64,000 nt of DNA from Cyanodermella asteris (Eukaryota; Ascomycota; Lecanoromycetes; Ostropales; Stictidaceae): contig UYJD01000009.1 in assembly GCA_900618795.1 (NCBI GenBank), forward strand, positions 1,320,998 to 1,384,997, given 5' to 3'. This document shows, piece by piece, positions 1-13,886 of this stretch (positions are counted from its first letter, which is position 1; each line of letters begins with the position of its first letter). The notes under the pieces are model-generated. The model saw only the letters and a list, made by a program, of their open reading frames with translations, did no database searches and was not told where the DNA came from. Position numbers and translations under genes: made by a program.

Positions 1-1227
1 GGGGGAGAACGAATTCTGAGGATGCAGGAACCGTCCTGCCGCTGTAAGGAAAGGGAACAGTTCAAGCCGTCAAAGGGCGTCAACAAAGCGGCCAGTCTGC
101 GCTGTCAATGAGAGGGGGCCCCTTCACTTGATAACAATGTCCTGTCCCTGTGAGGGTTTAGCCAGTAGCGCATCAAAGGAGCCATGTCAATGCCATATAT
201 GCATCTTCGGACGACACTGCTCGTCGGAATCAAGCGGGTCTCGTTTGCAGCCACGTTACACAGACGCATCATCAGCTTGATGTGACTGTTATTCCGACTA
301 TGATACGAAGGTTGCCAGCTGTTGAAGCGGCGGAGCTTGCGATGTAGCGTAGGTGTGTGCCTTTGTCAAGGTTGTTTAGGAACAGTCGCAGAATCGGGGT
401 CAGAGTCGGACATCTCTGCTGACAGGCACATCCGTGGACCCACTTTGAAGGCGAGCTTTGGCGTACACTTCCGGTCCGAAGCAGGACTCCAGGCATTGAT
501 GCAACAACTAGAGATGGCATATGTCATGCAGAGCCGCAATCTTCAACACGTGGCGAAGGTCCAAGAATCAATTCTGGTACTGGGCTCCAACATTCGCAGC
601 ATTCTGTTACATCTTTGATTGGGCGAATAAGAAGTGAGCTGAGACCTCTTAACGCAATACTGAGGCTGAAGACGCTGATATTTGTCAGGAATGAATATCT
701 GAATTCGAAGGCTGGACGAGGAGCTGCCCAGAGCGAATAGACATCCGATGTTTCATGTTTCGTCTCCAGAACTACGTGTCCGTCTTTCAGGAACAGTAGT
801 CCGTCACTTTCACTTAATCCTCATGTTCTCGTCTGCTTTCTGCCTCATGCTGTAACAGTACTGTCATCTCCGCTCGTTCTTCAGGATTGTGGTGGCACGT
901 GCTACCATGTAGCCTTGCTGGTCGCGCAACTTGCCTGATGGTTGACTCTTCCTTATGTAGCACCTCAAAGATGACAGAAGGTGGTCTTGCTGGATGTAGG
1001 ACAGCTCGCTGAGAGCCAGGGCTTCTCCGCCAGCTGAAAGGTCAGATCCTGCCAGATTGGTCTTAATGCGTACATGCGCTTGAGTTGCAGCCGAGCAGAG
1101 TATCGGCAAAGACGGGCCCCTCCGAGGGAACCCGCGATATCGACAGAACCTTCGAATCCAAGCTCAACATCAGCCATCGGGTCTGAATGTTCGGTTTTTC
1201 AAATGTCTGCTAGCCTTCGCGGATACC
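1..1227. other. Intergenic, window edge
   Basis: No gene can be supported here. An open frame at 322..618 (+) has no ATG near its start; its first in-frame ATG is at 499 and its product resembles no family I know. The right part probably holds the 3' UTR of the CLC gene, which ends at 1228. Confidence 0.4.
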
Positions 1228-3893
1228 TCATGTCGGGTTCAAGGCATGGCTCAGCTGCTCTTCCTCTGGCGAAGTCAGTCCAAACAGCTCCTGGTTTCTC
1301 TCCAGGCCAGCCTGTTCAGCAGCTGGGTTCGTCCCTTGTCGCAAACCGATATCGCTCTTATGGCTCAGGATATACCACAGATCCTTCTTCGTCAGCATAC
1401 CAACAAGCTTGCCTTGATCACTAAACAACATGTTCTTGATGCCCAGTTTAATGAACATGTCCACTGTCAATGCGAACGTGCTACGTGAATTAAGTGTAAT
1501 GGGCATCTGGTCCATCCAAGGTCGGAGGTCGAGCGTCTGCGTTGGATCGGCGGTAGGCTGATGGACGAGGAAGACCTCGGCACTTGGCGGGAGCTGGCGC
1601 TGCGTGATACCAGCTTTGAGAGCGTAAGAGATCTCGGCCCGGGTGATGTAGCCGAGTAGGAGGTTATCGGGGGAGTCTGCGACAACAGGAAAGCCGCGAA
1701 AGGGGTGTGTGGCCAGAAACTCTTGTAGAGTTGAGATTGTATGGCCCACGGACGTTATCGTTGCAAGATCATCGACTGGTGTCATGACTTGTGAGGCGTA
1801 AACGTCCGGTATGAATCCTTCCTCTGGATTTCCAAGATAAGGGTATTCGTTAATGTTGATCCAGCTTTCGTAGATTCCGGCTTTTGAGATGGCATCTGCA
1901 ATCCATTTGCTCAGCATGACGGCAATCATGATCGGTAGGACGTAAGTCAGTGCTCCAGTGAGCTCGAACATGATGACAACCACAGAGACCGTCATTCTTG
2001 TGATGCCTGCAAGAGCCGCTGCAGCTCCAATCACCGCATACACGCCAGGTGTGACGCATGGGATATCGGACTCGCAGTTTCTGAAAATTGGAAGCGTAGG
2101 GTGATTCAGCTGCATGATCTCAACAATGATGCCAACGGCTCTACCACCCAATGCACCCATTGCCATGGATGGGAGGATGATTCCGGCCGGGAGGCGGAGT
2201 CCGAATGTGATTGAAGTGAAGACGAAACCAAGAAGACCGGCTGCCAACAATTGAGAAATTGTCCCTGCGAGCGCGAGTCCGGTGGCGCAAATGTCGAACT
2301 GGTCGTCTGTGATAGCTCTGCATTCCGCGAAAAGCGTTGCAACAAGCTCAGAAGACTGAGCGCGCATGAAAGGGTTGGGGTAATTGACCAAGGCAGTTAG
2401 AATTGATACTGCCACAACCTCGAGTACCGGATAGCTGTGGAGGAATTGGGACCCGCGGCGCCACTTCGAGATGTATGCGTTGACGCGAACGAAGATGCCT
2501 CCAAATATACCTCCAGCGAGACCAATAAGGACGAAGGGAATAATTTCGAAGCTGTGCCAGCCGCTACTGTAAGTGACCTCATATAGCACAAGTTTGCCGC
2601 TTCGGAACGGATTCAGTCCTTGCAAAGTCGCGCCCGCAACCATGGCACACACGAAACTTTGCCACATCGTCTTGTCAGGAAAATAGTATGAAAGTTGTTC
2701 CAAGCTGAACAGTACACCTCCGACAGGCGCTCCGAATGCGACTGAGATGCCGGCCGAAGCAGCTGCAGATAGTACCTCACGCTTCCGAGCCTCGTTGTCG
2801 TATAGCGAAGGCCACAGCTTCATCCATGCGTTTGCACAACAGCATGCGATGTGAACGAATGGGCCTTCTTTTCCTAGCCAGAGCCCGGATGACACTGACA
2901 GAATCACGCCGACTGACTTGGTGACCAGGGTCCATCCACCCAGAAAGCGCTGCATGACATACCCACCGAGCATGGTCTTGATCTCGGGTATACCACTCTG
3001 GCGAGCGTATGGCGCGTAAAATGCGACAAGTTGAGCTGCCGAGGATGCAAACAGCACGGATAGGAGGGTGAAGATGGTATACGAAATAACATATCGGCCT
3101 CCGTCGGACGTGATCTTGAAGGCCGCCGGCCATGGCGTCCAATCCGAGCACTGCGCAGTCTGGTCATGCCCGTAGCAGCAAAATGCCTTGTTCAGATAGA
3201 ACTTGCCGCCTCCTTCGCCGCGATGGCAGTACCCGGTCTTCAAGTCACCCAGCCAGTCACTGGCAATATCGATACTTGCTGCGAGGATGCCAGCAGAGAC
3301 GCCAGTCAACACGAGCACGATCCAAATCTGACTCGCGTCGTAGAGCTGCTGGAATTGGCCCAGGAGACCAGCCGTCTTCGATCGCAGCATCCGTAGTCGT
3401 TGTCGCTCCTTGTTATACTCGAATATCCAATCTATTGTGGTCAAGTCTTCATATCCAACTCTTCTCCTCGGAGCTTCGCTATACCAGTCGACACCCGAGC
3501 CATCCTTAGTAGTCAGGGTTGCAAATCCGTTCTCTCCATGGCCGTTCTCATACGTTGTCTCAGCCTCCTCGGCTGCTGGTCTTCTGCGCTGTCGCGGCGG
3601 ATCCGGGGAGGAACCATTGCTGTCGCCTTGGAGAGCGGTACGTATAGGACTTAAAAATGAGGGAAGTGTTCGTTTCGGTGTTGGTTTGGGCTTAAACGAA
3701 ATGCTGTGATATGCTTGTTAGCATGATTTCGAGTCTCGGGAACGCAGGCGACTCACGTTGATTCCGTCCAGGGATCCTCTTCGAGCAGCGCAGCATCAGC
3801 TTGCGCCAGGACAGTCGCGTCCTCTAAGCCGGCGAACTCGTCGTCGGATTCGACAAATGCATTGCTTCCCTCCCCACCGCCAGCGTGTGCCAT
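1228..3893 (-). CDS. GEF1: CLC-family chloride channel/transporter
   Basis: Voltage-gated CLC family, probably the Gef1-like anion transporter of Golgi or endosomal membranes that supports luminal acidification and copper loading. I read two exons, 3893..3757 and 3703..1228, joined across a 53-bp intron (donor GTGAGT, acceptor CACAG), giving 870 residues. The start ATG at 3893 gives an acidic N-terminal tail. Family marks are YEDLTTIDWIFEYNKERQR before the first helix, SGIPEIKT, GKEGPFVH with the gating glutamate at about residue 325, a run of further membrane helices, and two C-terminal CBS domains (roughly residues 680-840). Odd point: the loop after FSLE reads EQLSYYFP, so the position of the 'proton glutamate' of CLC exchangers (Glu268 of ClC-5) is Gln. 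Length is somewhat above yeast Gef1 (779). Family assignment is firm; localisation is inferred. Confidence 0.93.
3704..3756 (-). other. Intron of the CLC gene
   Basis: Donor GTGAGT follows exon 1 in phase 2 and the acceptor is CACAG. Joining gives an uninterrupted frame reading ...TEST-ISFKPKP... into the conserved CLC N-terminal region. Confidence 0.8.
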
Positions 3894-4631
3894 GGTGGTT
3901 GTTTGCGAGAGCGTGAAGGCCGCCTACGGCAATCCTCGGAGGTCTAGCTACCTACGTGTGATGCGGCTCCGGCTGACGCATGAAACCAACGGTCCTCGTA
4001 AGGATTGAGATCGTTCTCCGCAGCAATGTTGGCACATTCTACTGGACAAGGGAAGAAGCATTGTAGTCAATACTTGGATACCGGAAACTCGCACTCATCT
4101 CTGTACAGTGGGCGTTACGATATTGCACGTTCTAGTGCTGGGTCATACTTGTGGCTGCAGCTGTTGTGATTGAATAGATTTGTTTCCAATTCTGCAAATT
4201 CACGCCATTTCTCAAACCTTGCTCTCCGCACAGCACTCGAAGTACGAACGCAGTGTTTGTGATTCATCCGTAACAGGCAAAAGTCATGTGCAGAGCCTTT
4301 TGCTTGCACTATCTACGCCAATTTGCATGGCCACGTATATTCATTCATTTCGTACGTAACAGCGAACAAATGTTTTCAGCTTTGCCCTTGCCAACTCCGA
4401 TGAATTGTATCATACACCGAGCACGTAGTCAGTCCTCGATGGCCTTCGAGCCAATATACGTATAGTGATGGTAGGTTGGAAATGTGACCCCAAAAAGCCC
4501 CGTAGAATGACACGGGTAGTAAGTAAGTGACCTTACGAGAAGGTCCGAAGCTGGAGAATAGGACACAGGTCCCAGGGCCGAGTCGCTTTCGTCATATATT
4601 GAGCGAGGATCGCCCTGGTGAGCCTTGTTCT
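3894..4631. other. Intergenic between map2 and CLC genes
   Basis: Both flanking genes run leftward, so this holds the 3' UTR of the aminopeptidase gene and the promoter of the CLC gene. I see no clear TATA box, ORF or RNA gene. Confidence 0.4.
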
Positions 4632-6568
<1,937 letters not shown>

Positions 6569-9289
6569 ATGACAGACAACCCCGCCGAGCCGCTGCTTGG
6601 CGACCGAGATCGAGAGGAGCCACCAGCAAGAGACGTGAATGAGAGTAGAACCCCCACGGTACCATCACGAGACTCAAGACCTACATCAAAACAGTCGCGG
6701 CAGTCAACACGATCAGACGAGACAACGCCCTTATTATCACGAGGGGACGACGACGACGACGACGATGACTCGCCCAGTGGCAGGGCGGCTAGATCTCTGC
6801 ACGACCTCCAAGATTCAGATATATCACAGAAGAAGAAGACGATACGTTGGCCTATACTCATCGCGCTAGCATTGCTATGTTCTGTCGTAATTCTGATCAT
6901 GATATTCGCCTTTGCGACACCAGAGATTGTCCGAGAGTACGCCGAACAAGCAGTCGTATTCGAGCCTACAAACCTCTCCATCGATTCGTTCACTACTACT
7001 GGTGTCAATGCCAGGGTACAAGGAGAGTTCCGAGTCGATGGCTCCAGAGTGCAGAAGAAGCCAGTCCGGGACTTGGGTCGCTTCGGAAGCTGGATTGCAA
7101 GAGCCGTTGAAAGCCGGCAAACAACCATCAAGGTGTACTTGCCACAGTACGACAACCTTTTGTTGGGAACAGCAGATGTACCTCCGATCACTGTGTCTGT
7201 GAGAGATGGCGAGACGATACCGATTGATTTTACTGCCGAGGTCTCACCTGGTCCCTTCAACGGTATTCGTCAAATAGCCAACGACTGGCTTGAAGGCCGG
7301 CTGGGATCACTGGTGGTTCAGGGCAAGGCTGATGTCGGTATCAAATCTGGCATTTTCAGCTTTGGAACCCAGCATCTCGCCCGCCAGCTGACGTTTGCCG
7401 GCGATTCGATACCAGACATGCCAAAATACAGGATCACAAAAGCCCTCGTCCATGAAATTGAGGTGGATGGCGAAAAAGCGATGGCTGCCGATGTGGCAAT
7501 CAAAGCCTACAACAGCTATCCGGTCTCTTTTCACATCCCTGGCATGGCTCTTGATATTCTGATTCCTGGTTGCCCTGCCGTGGGAGATCTAGTGATGCTG
7601 GCCAATGCGACCACCAAGGAATTGGAGATCAAGCCCGATCACTATGTTACTGCCCGAGCGCAAGGCGTGGTTCGCGAAATTCCAAAGGTTTTGATTGAGC
7701 GGTGCCCGGGATCCAATGACTCTCCACTTGACACGATCCTGAAGGACTATATGCATGGCTCGCCAGCTACCGTGTTTGTTAGAGGATCCCACTCGGCGCA
7801 GGAAGGCGTTCCGCAATGGATCCATGATTTCTTGAAAGACGTCGTAGTACCTGTCTCGATTCCTGGCAAGTCACTGGGCGGCCTTATCCGCAAATTCACC
7901 ATGGACAAGACCCACTTTTCCCTCCCCGATCCGTTGGCTGATCCTGGGACTCCCGAGGGCTCTCCAAGAGTGTCTGCCATCGTCAAGGTGATCGCCAACT
8001 TGCCCAAGCAAATGAACTTCCCCGTCTCAATTGACCGAATCCGTTCTAATGCGACGGTTTATTATAAGGGCAAGGAGCTTGGTCTGCTGGACCTGCATAA
8101 GTGGCAACCCGCCAACTCGAGCCGCATCGAGGCCCATGACGGTATACCAGCTGGACTAGCCATCGACTCGGAGATCAAGGATGCACCTCTGAACATTACA
8201 GACAGCGATGTTTTTACTGAGGTCATTCAAGCAATGTTGTTTGGCAGTAAAGGATTGATCTTGGATATTCAGGCCCAGGTGGACGTCAGAACCCACACGG
8301 CTCTCGGTGAATTTACTGTCCGTGGCATTCCTGCGGCGGGCAAAGTGCCCATCAAGCGTTAGTGTTCGTCCTCTTTTCGCTGATTTACCTCCTGTACTTC
8401 AGTTTCTGATACACAAGCAGGACCCGGGTCCGGCAACGGCAAAGGTCTCGACCTGAAAGCCCTCTCTCCCAAGGTCTATGGCCTCGAGATTGCAGAAACG
8501 ACGCCCGAGAGTATCACTCTGGAAGCAATGGTCAACATCACCAACCCCACTAAATACTCAGCCACCTTGCCTTACGTCGACATCAATATACTCGTCAACA
8601 ACACCATCCTCGGTCACGCCACAGCCAGAAATCTGGAATTACATCCAGGCAACAATAGCGGCTTGTCCGTAAGCGCCATATGGGATCCGACCAGCTTCGG
8701 CGGTGAGCGCGCCCACAAGGTCGCCCGCAACTTCATCTCCCAATACATCTCCGGATACAACACGACAATCTCCGTCCGCGTGCATAAAAACACCATCCCG
8801 ACCCTGCCCCAGCTGGGAAAGGCGCTGTCGAATATTACCCTCGACATCCCCACGCCACGCCTCAAGCCACCAAAGAACCCCAACCACGATCCCGAAGACC
8901 CCGACGACGATGGCTCCGACGGTCCCCATTTCATCCAAGACACGACCATGCATCTGCTGTCTTCGACTGCAACGTTCACGCTGTTGTCACCGTTGAAGAA
9001 GTCGACGCTGTATCTGACGCACATCAATGCCACGGCGCTGTATAACCACTCGGAGCCTGTGGGGTTCATATTGTACGATGTGCCTTTTGCGGTGCCGCCA
9101 GGGGCGAGCGAAACTCCGCGGTTACCGGTCGAGTGGGACCTGCTTAGTGTGGGGTACGAGGCGATCAGGGAGGCGTTGGGTGGGAGGCTGAAGCTGGATG
9201 CGACTGCGGAGGTCAGTGTAAGATTAGGGCGGTGGGAGGAGACAATTTGGTTCAAGGGAAAGGGGATCGGGGCTAAGGTTAGAGCTTGA
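6569..9289 (+). CDS. Tag1/DUF3712-like vacuolar membrane protein
   Basis: Two exons, 6569..8357 and 8421..9289, joined by a 63-bp intron (GTTAGT...GCAG, phase 1) give 885 residues. Residues 1-90 are cytoplasmic in style: acidic, Ser-rich, with an Asp run and dileucine-like EPLLGD and TTPLLS signals of the sort used for vacuolar sorting. One membrane helix follows (about 93-115), then a large luminal part with many N-x-S/T sites and repeated LEA-like beta-sandwich domains. This layout matches fungal DUF3712-type proteins related to yeast Tag1 (YLR173W), implicated in ending autophagy. I infer a type II vacuolar membrane protein; function in this species is not shown by sequence. Without the intron the frame stops at 8362, so the splice is needed to reach the conserved C-terminal domain. 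Confidence 0.72.
8358..8420 (+). other. Intron of the Tag1-like gene
   Basis: Donor GTTAGT overlaps an in-frame TAG. The acceptor AAGCAG restores the frame, reading R-PGSGNGKGLDL onward. Confidence 0.8.
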
Positions 9290-9786
9290 TGGAGCGTTGA
9301 TGCCTTTGTGAATGCATTCTTTATTTTCTCCCTGTTGACCAAATTCTTGACCTGTCGGGAATCCCATTTGAGCATTTAGACTTTGCGGTAAATGGTTCAG
9401 AAACTTTCAACATGCACGTCACAGATTCCATAGGGTCTACACGTATCGAGCCAGGCTTCTGCTCATACTAGGACTCGAAGCAAAACGTGAAACTTTGAAG
9501 ACTAATCACGCAAGGACACCAAACGAGCTCAACACCTAGACGGAATCCACTTAACTCGTACTTAGCCTAGTGCATGTATTCCAAAAGCTTGACAGACTGC
9601 TTTAACGTACAAACAAACCCCCAATCGTTCATCATAATGACGCTCACATCAACGCTTCTACTGCGGCTCAGTCTCAGCAAAAGCATCATTTTCGGGGAAA
9701 AGAAGATCCTGTCCCTCGCCGAAAGCATCGGCGTCGGAGAATGTCAGATCTGTTCCCTTGCCGAGTATGACGCGAATTAACCTCTT
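9290..9786. other. Convergent 3' region
   Basis: Lies between two converging genes and should hold both 3' UTRs. A 68-codon frame at 9574..9780 has no supporting feature and is not called. Confidence 0.4.
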
Positions 9787-10688
9787 CTAGAAGAAAAAGT
9801 ATGCGATCAAAAAGCTGATCAAGCAGAGCACCGCAACGATCTGTACCGGGACACCACTGATGCCACTCGACGTCTGTTGCGCAACTGCAGTGCCAGCTCT
9901 TGGCTGCTCGCCCGCCTCCTTCTCGAAACCGGAGGCACCCTTGCGCTGTCGCAGCCCGGAGTCCTGACTTTGGCTTTGGATCTGCGAGATGGTCTCCTTC
10001 GTGCTTTCCACCTGTTGCGCGACTGCTTTCTTGGCCGTAACGGCAGCGTCGCTGATGGCCGAGCCTGCTGCGGAGGCTGCCGCACCCGAACTGGCAAGCA
10101 GAGAGTCCGAGCCTTTCTGGGGAGTGTTAAAGTCGTCTGCCTGCTTCGGGGAGCCGAATTCGGGTGCGGGCGAAGAGTATGCTGGAGGCGCGTCCTCGAG
10201 AACGGACGAAGAGCCTGCCTCACCGTTCAAGCCGCCGCCCGGGGGCAAGAAACTGACCCGTATCTTGCGCTCCTTGATGCTCTCCTTGGAGCCCTTTTCA
10301 ACCGCAGACCAGATGCTGCTGATGTTTTCACTTTCGAGCGCCGGCGTGATGGCGGTCGATTGAACGAGGAACTTGTCGCGGCACTTAGCGTCTGGTGGAG
10401 GATCCTCCTTCATTGCCTGGAGCAGGACTGATATTTCAATGTGTTCGCCCGGTTCAATACGACCACTGTTTGGTCGGACGCAGTACTGCTTGGGAGCAGT
10501 CGTCTTGACCTTGAAGGCCACAGGGGTGTCATTGCGGTTTCGAAGGTGCAGTCTCTCGGTGACCTCTCGCGTGAATGGTCCTGGACTCTATTAGTAATTG
10601 TGTGTGCGCGTGCCTGCCTGGCCGATGACAGCCAGACGATAAACGTACTGCGAAAGCCGAGCTCTGCGGGATCTAGCTCGACAGACAT
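9787..10688 (-). CDS. SCS2: VAMP-associated protein (VAP/Scs2 homologue)
   Basis: Tail-anchored ER protein that tethers ER to plasma membrane and recruits FFAT-motif proteins for lipid traffic. Exons 10688..10649 and 10580..9787, split by a 68-bp intron (GTACGT...CCAG), encode 277 residues. The N-terminus MSVELDPAELGFRR and the major sperm protein (MSP) domain (about 1-125) carry the VAP signature KTTAPKQYCVRPNSGRIEPG, the FFAT-binding face. A Ser/Ala/Pro-rich linker (with a PPAY motif) and a short heptad-like stretch follow. The last 22 residues are a hydrophobic tail anchor ending in YFFF. Shares a divergent promoter with the UBX gene. Secure. Confidence 0.95.
10581..10648 (-). other. Intron of the Scs2 gene
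   Basis: Phase-1 intron, GTACGT donor and CCAG acceptor. A nearer AG seven bases upstream would break the frame; the chosen join gives LGFRRPFTREV, the conserved VAP N-terminus. Confidence 0.8.
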
Positions 10689-11466
10689 GATGGCGACGGT
10701 GGCACGAAAGCGGGTTGGATGTTGGATGGAGAAGCAGCACGCGCAACAGGAGGGGGCTGAGTGTGGTTGCTCTGGCAGCAAGGGTCAGTTGTGTGCGGAA
10801 GCTGTCGTGCGCAAAGGGAATGCTCACAGCGAAGGCCTTAGGAGGTGTAGGGGGGTTAATATGCTAAAGCGCAGGCGTCAATGGAAGCCTGTTGGTGAAT
10901 GATACGATGGAGCAAGCGAGTGCTTCTGAGAAACGGAGTGGGTAGCAAGCAGAGGGAGTTGCGGCGACTCGATATGTCATGGCAGGCAGGCAGGGCAGCT
11001 GCAGTCTGGCCAGTGCCAGGCACCTGCAACTGTCCACTGCTCCTGCCCAAGCCGCTGTTGGTCTCTCCTTCCCTGCGTGCACGACCGCCTGGGGCAGCGG
11101 CTTGGCAGTGACGGCATTGGGGAAGTCGCGATGGCGCGGTGATGCCGTTGCGCCGCTAAACCAGAGTCTACTTACTTATGCTCCTAACTACTCTTCACCT
11201 CAATAATCCGTTACCTGCAAGGTGAGATCGCCTTACAGGAGCCGGCGGTGAATGCCCACCGGTCCGGCTCAGCCGTCACTTTACGTTTCCATGTCGTGAC
11301 TTGTGAATCGAACCGCCACTGATATGCAGTCAGGTTCCATATCCGCCCGCCGGCTTCTATCCATATATAAGACCCAACCCACTGCACACACTCAACTCCC
11401 TTTCAACCCTTTGTACTTTTCAAACGGAACCTCACCTTAACGCGATCGCTTGTCTACATCGCCACC
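10689..11466. promoter_or_regulatory. Divergent promoter region, Scs2 / UBX gene
   Basis: A TATATAA box lies at 11364-11370, about 97 bases before the rightward ATG, which sits in an excellent start context (GCCACCATGG). No comparable TATA box was seen for the leftward gene. Confidence 0.55.
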
Positions 11467-12384
11467 ATGGGCGCCGAAGACCTTCAGACTCTGCTCGAGA
11501 TGGGCTTCGAGAAAGAGCGTGCAGAAATCGCGGCCAAGCAGCCCGGCGGCATCGAGACCGCTCTGACTTGGTTGGAAAAAAATCAAGACACGCCTTTGGA
11601 CGAGCTTCAGGAGGAGCAGATCTCCACCCAAGCTATTGCAGATGGCCAGGTCGCACAGTCACTAGTCTGCAACGAATGTGGCAAGAAGTTCCGCACACAA
11701 GCTGGCGCCGAGTTCCACGCTTCCAAGACGGAACACACCGACTTCGCTGAAAGTGTTGAAGAGATCAAGCCTTTGACTGAGGAAGAGAAGAAAGCCAAGC
11801 TTGATGAACTGAGAGCAAAGGCTGCTGCCAAAAAGAACATCCAGAGCGCAGAAGACAAGGAACTTCAGAAGCGCAACGACCAGATCAAGCGGAAAGCAAC
11901 CAAGAAAACCCAGGATCTGAAGGAAGAGCTGGCAAAGAAGGAGCAGATCAAGGAGGCCGAACAAAAGCGCCGGGAGAAGAAGGCCGACGCAGATGCGAAG
12001 GCTCGCATCAAGGCAAAGATCGAGGCTGACAAAGCTGATCGTCGTGCAAAGGCAGAACGCGAGAAGGCTGCTCGTGAAGGCCGTCAATTCGCCGCCCAAG
12101 CTGAGGTTGCCCCTGCAGCACCTGCTTCGAGCGGTCCCAGCAAGCCCGCTGGCGCCTATACAGAATCCAGGATGCGCTTCCAGTTTCCCAGCGGCAATGT
12201 CTTGAAGACGTTCCCTGTGGAGACCACACTGTTTGAAGTTGCCCAACAACTAGAAAGCGAGTCGGGACAAGATATCCAGAGCTTCGTCCAAAGCTTCCCC
12301 CGCAAGACATTCGATAGAGTCGACTTTGGGTCAACATTGAAGGAGTTGGGGTTGGTGCCGTCTGCGGCTTTGATTGTCAAGTGA
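11467..12384 (+). CDS. UBA-zinc finger-UBX domain protein
   Basis: Single exon, 305 residues. Order of parts: UBA domain (about 1-40, binds ubiquitin), a C2H2-like finger with Cys68, Cys71, His84 and His90, a long Lys/Glu/Ala-rich helix (about 95-205, probable coiled coil), an Ala/Pro linker, and a C-terminal UBX domain (about 220-300). UBX domains bind Cdc48/p97, and the closest known layout is human UBXN1 (SAKS1), a regulator of ubiquitinated-protein turnover. The role as a Cdc48 cofactor is inferred from family. TATA box and strong start context upstream support the start. Confidence 0.93.
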   Translation: MGAEDLQTLLEMGFEKERAEIAAKQPGGIETALTWLEKNQDTPLDELQEEQISTQAIADGQVAQSLVCNECGKKFRTQAGAEFHASKTEHTDFAESVEEIKPLTEEEKKAKLDELRAKAAAKKNIQSAEDKELQKRNDQIKRKATKKTQDLKEELAKKEQIKEAEQKRREKKADADAKARIKAKIEADKADRRAKAEREKAAREGRQFAAQAEVAPAAPASSGPSKPAGAYTESRMRFQFPSGNVLKTFPVETTLFEVAQQLESESGQDIQSFVQSFPRKTFDRVDFGSTLKELGLVPSAALIVK

Positions 12385-12907
12385 GTGGTGATGAGTGATG
12401 TGCGATGTGCGATGAGTTGCTGTGCTCATAGTCTAGTTGCATTAAGGCGCAACCAGGAGCCAGGCCACGCGAGATGAACAAACGAAGCGGAACGAGAAGG
12501 CGACGATAGCATCGTCTTTCGGGCAAACTGAATGAGCTGCTTTAGCGAAGACGACGTTGAACGCGCTCATCAAAGCATAAGGGAACTCGTTGCTTTTGAT
12601 GTGGCTAGGCAGGGGAAAGAACCGGTCCCAAACCGACAGACATCACATCACAATTTACAATGCTTGTAACTTCTCACTGTTCATAGCTAGGATTGGTCCG
12701 AATTTTCACTTAGAGCCTTCATTACGAGACGAATCGTCATGATACAATCGGCACCCCGAACATTGAGTAGTGCTTTGTCAAGATTCTCCAGATCATTCTT
12801 CTAACAGACAAGTTCATTGTAACTGCTGATCCATCACTCTGACAATATAATGAATAGATGGATGTTAACAGGCTGAGAAGGTGCGGCTACTATCCATGCT
12901 CAATAGA
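12385..12907. other. Convergent 3' region
   Basis: Two genes converge here. The first 40 bases have short imperfect GATGTGC/GATGAGT repeats. No ORF or RNA gene is supported. Confidence 0.4.
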
Positions 12908-13886
12908 CTAAACGCGGTCCGTATCATCAATCCCAGCAGCTTCGTAATCTGTTGGTCCGCTGTGATACGGTGGCCTGCGCGTTGATTCAGTCAGCTTTAA
13001 TGTATTCAATGCGCCTAGTGTGTGGTCACAAACATTGTCCTTGAATCTAGCTTCCCTAAATTCATCAATGAGATGGGCAGACTTACCGCACCCAGTTTCT
13101 TATACCAACAATCGCCGCCGTGCCAACAGCATAAGCACCGAGCAGCTTGCTCCAATCCTTGTTCAGTTCACTCTGGCCCACAGCCAACGCAATCAAGTCA
13201 TAAACCAAACAACCTCCAAAGATCCAGTCCGAGCACGCTCCCGCAGCTCCAAACCCAACGCCCGTCAGAACCTTGATCATCATGCCCGGCTGCTCGTTCC
13301 TGAAATACGCCGCACTCGTATTATGCAGAAGATCCAACACCCCAATCCCCGCGAACGTCTTCGCCGTAACATGCGTCCACACACTACTCTTCGACCTCCA
13401 ATTCAACGGCTTTAGATTTCCGACCACACCCGTCAAGTACGCAATCTGCGACAGCGAGTTGATCCACACGAACACGTTGGCGCCCTTCATGTTGTTGCTG
13501 TTCCAGAACAGCATCCAGGCAGCGATGCACAAGTTACCGATGCTGTAGATTGGCGCGTAGTCGGTTTGGATGGCGAGCTCGGCGCGTTCCGCAGGTTTCT
13601 TCGGGTCGAGGGTGATGAGGCGGTAAAGCCAGTAAACTTGGACTAGTTGTTGCGGGGTGAAGAACGCGGGAATCATCCAGGGGTTGGGGGACCAGAAGGA
13701 GAGGTTCTGGTTGTGGCGGTCTAGCATGTTGGGGCTGGAGTTCATGCCGTAGGTTTGGGAGGCGAGGTCGATGAGCCAGGCTGTGGGTGCCTGTGAGGGA
13801 GTTGTGGATTAGGATTGAGAAGACGGGATGGAGGACGGGGATGGAGGACTTACCACCCATTTCATTGTCGACATAGAGACACCCAT
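12908..13886 (-). CDS. Conserved fungal multi-pass membrane protein, unknown function
   Basis: Three exons, 13886..13854, 13790..13087 and 12974..12908, give 267 residues. The first exon encodes only MGVSMSTMKWV; the last adds a hydrophilic tail ending IDDTDRV. Both joins use strong donors (GTAAGT) and keep frame; reading through the last donor would instead end at an in-frame TAA inside GGTAAGT, so the third exon is inferred from the splice site and the sensible tail. Five or six hydrophobic helices are visible, with aromatic-rich loops (NLSFWSPNPWM, PQQLVQVYWLYRL, DWIFGGCLVYDL). I do not recognise a named domain; the pattern looks conserved and membrane-bound. Shares an 1.1-kb upstream region with the divergent P450 gene. 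Confidence 0.75.

Noticed and set aside
322-618. Plus-strand frame of 98 codons at the left edge
   Set aside because: No ATG near its start, and no recognisable domain; it might be a terminal exon of an unseen gene but nothing supports that.
8614-9375. Minus-strand frame of 253 codons
   Set aside because: It is antisense to exon 2 of the Tag1-like gene and has no family features.
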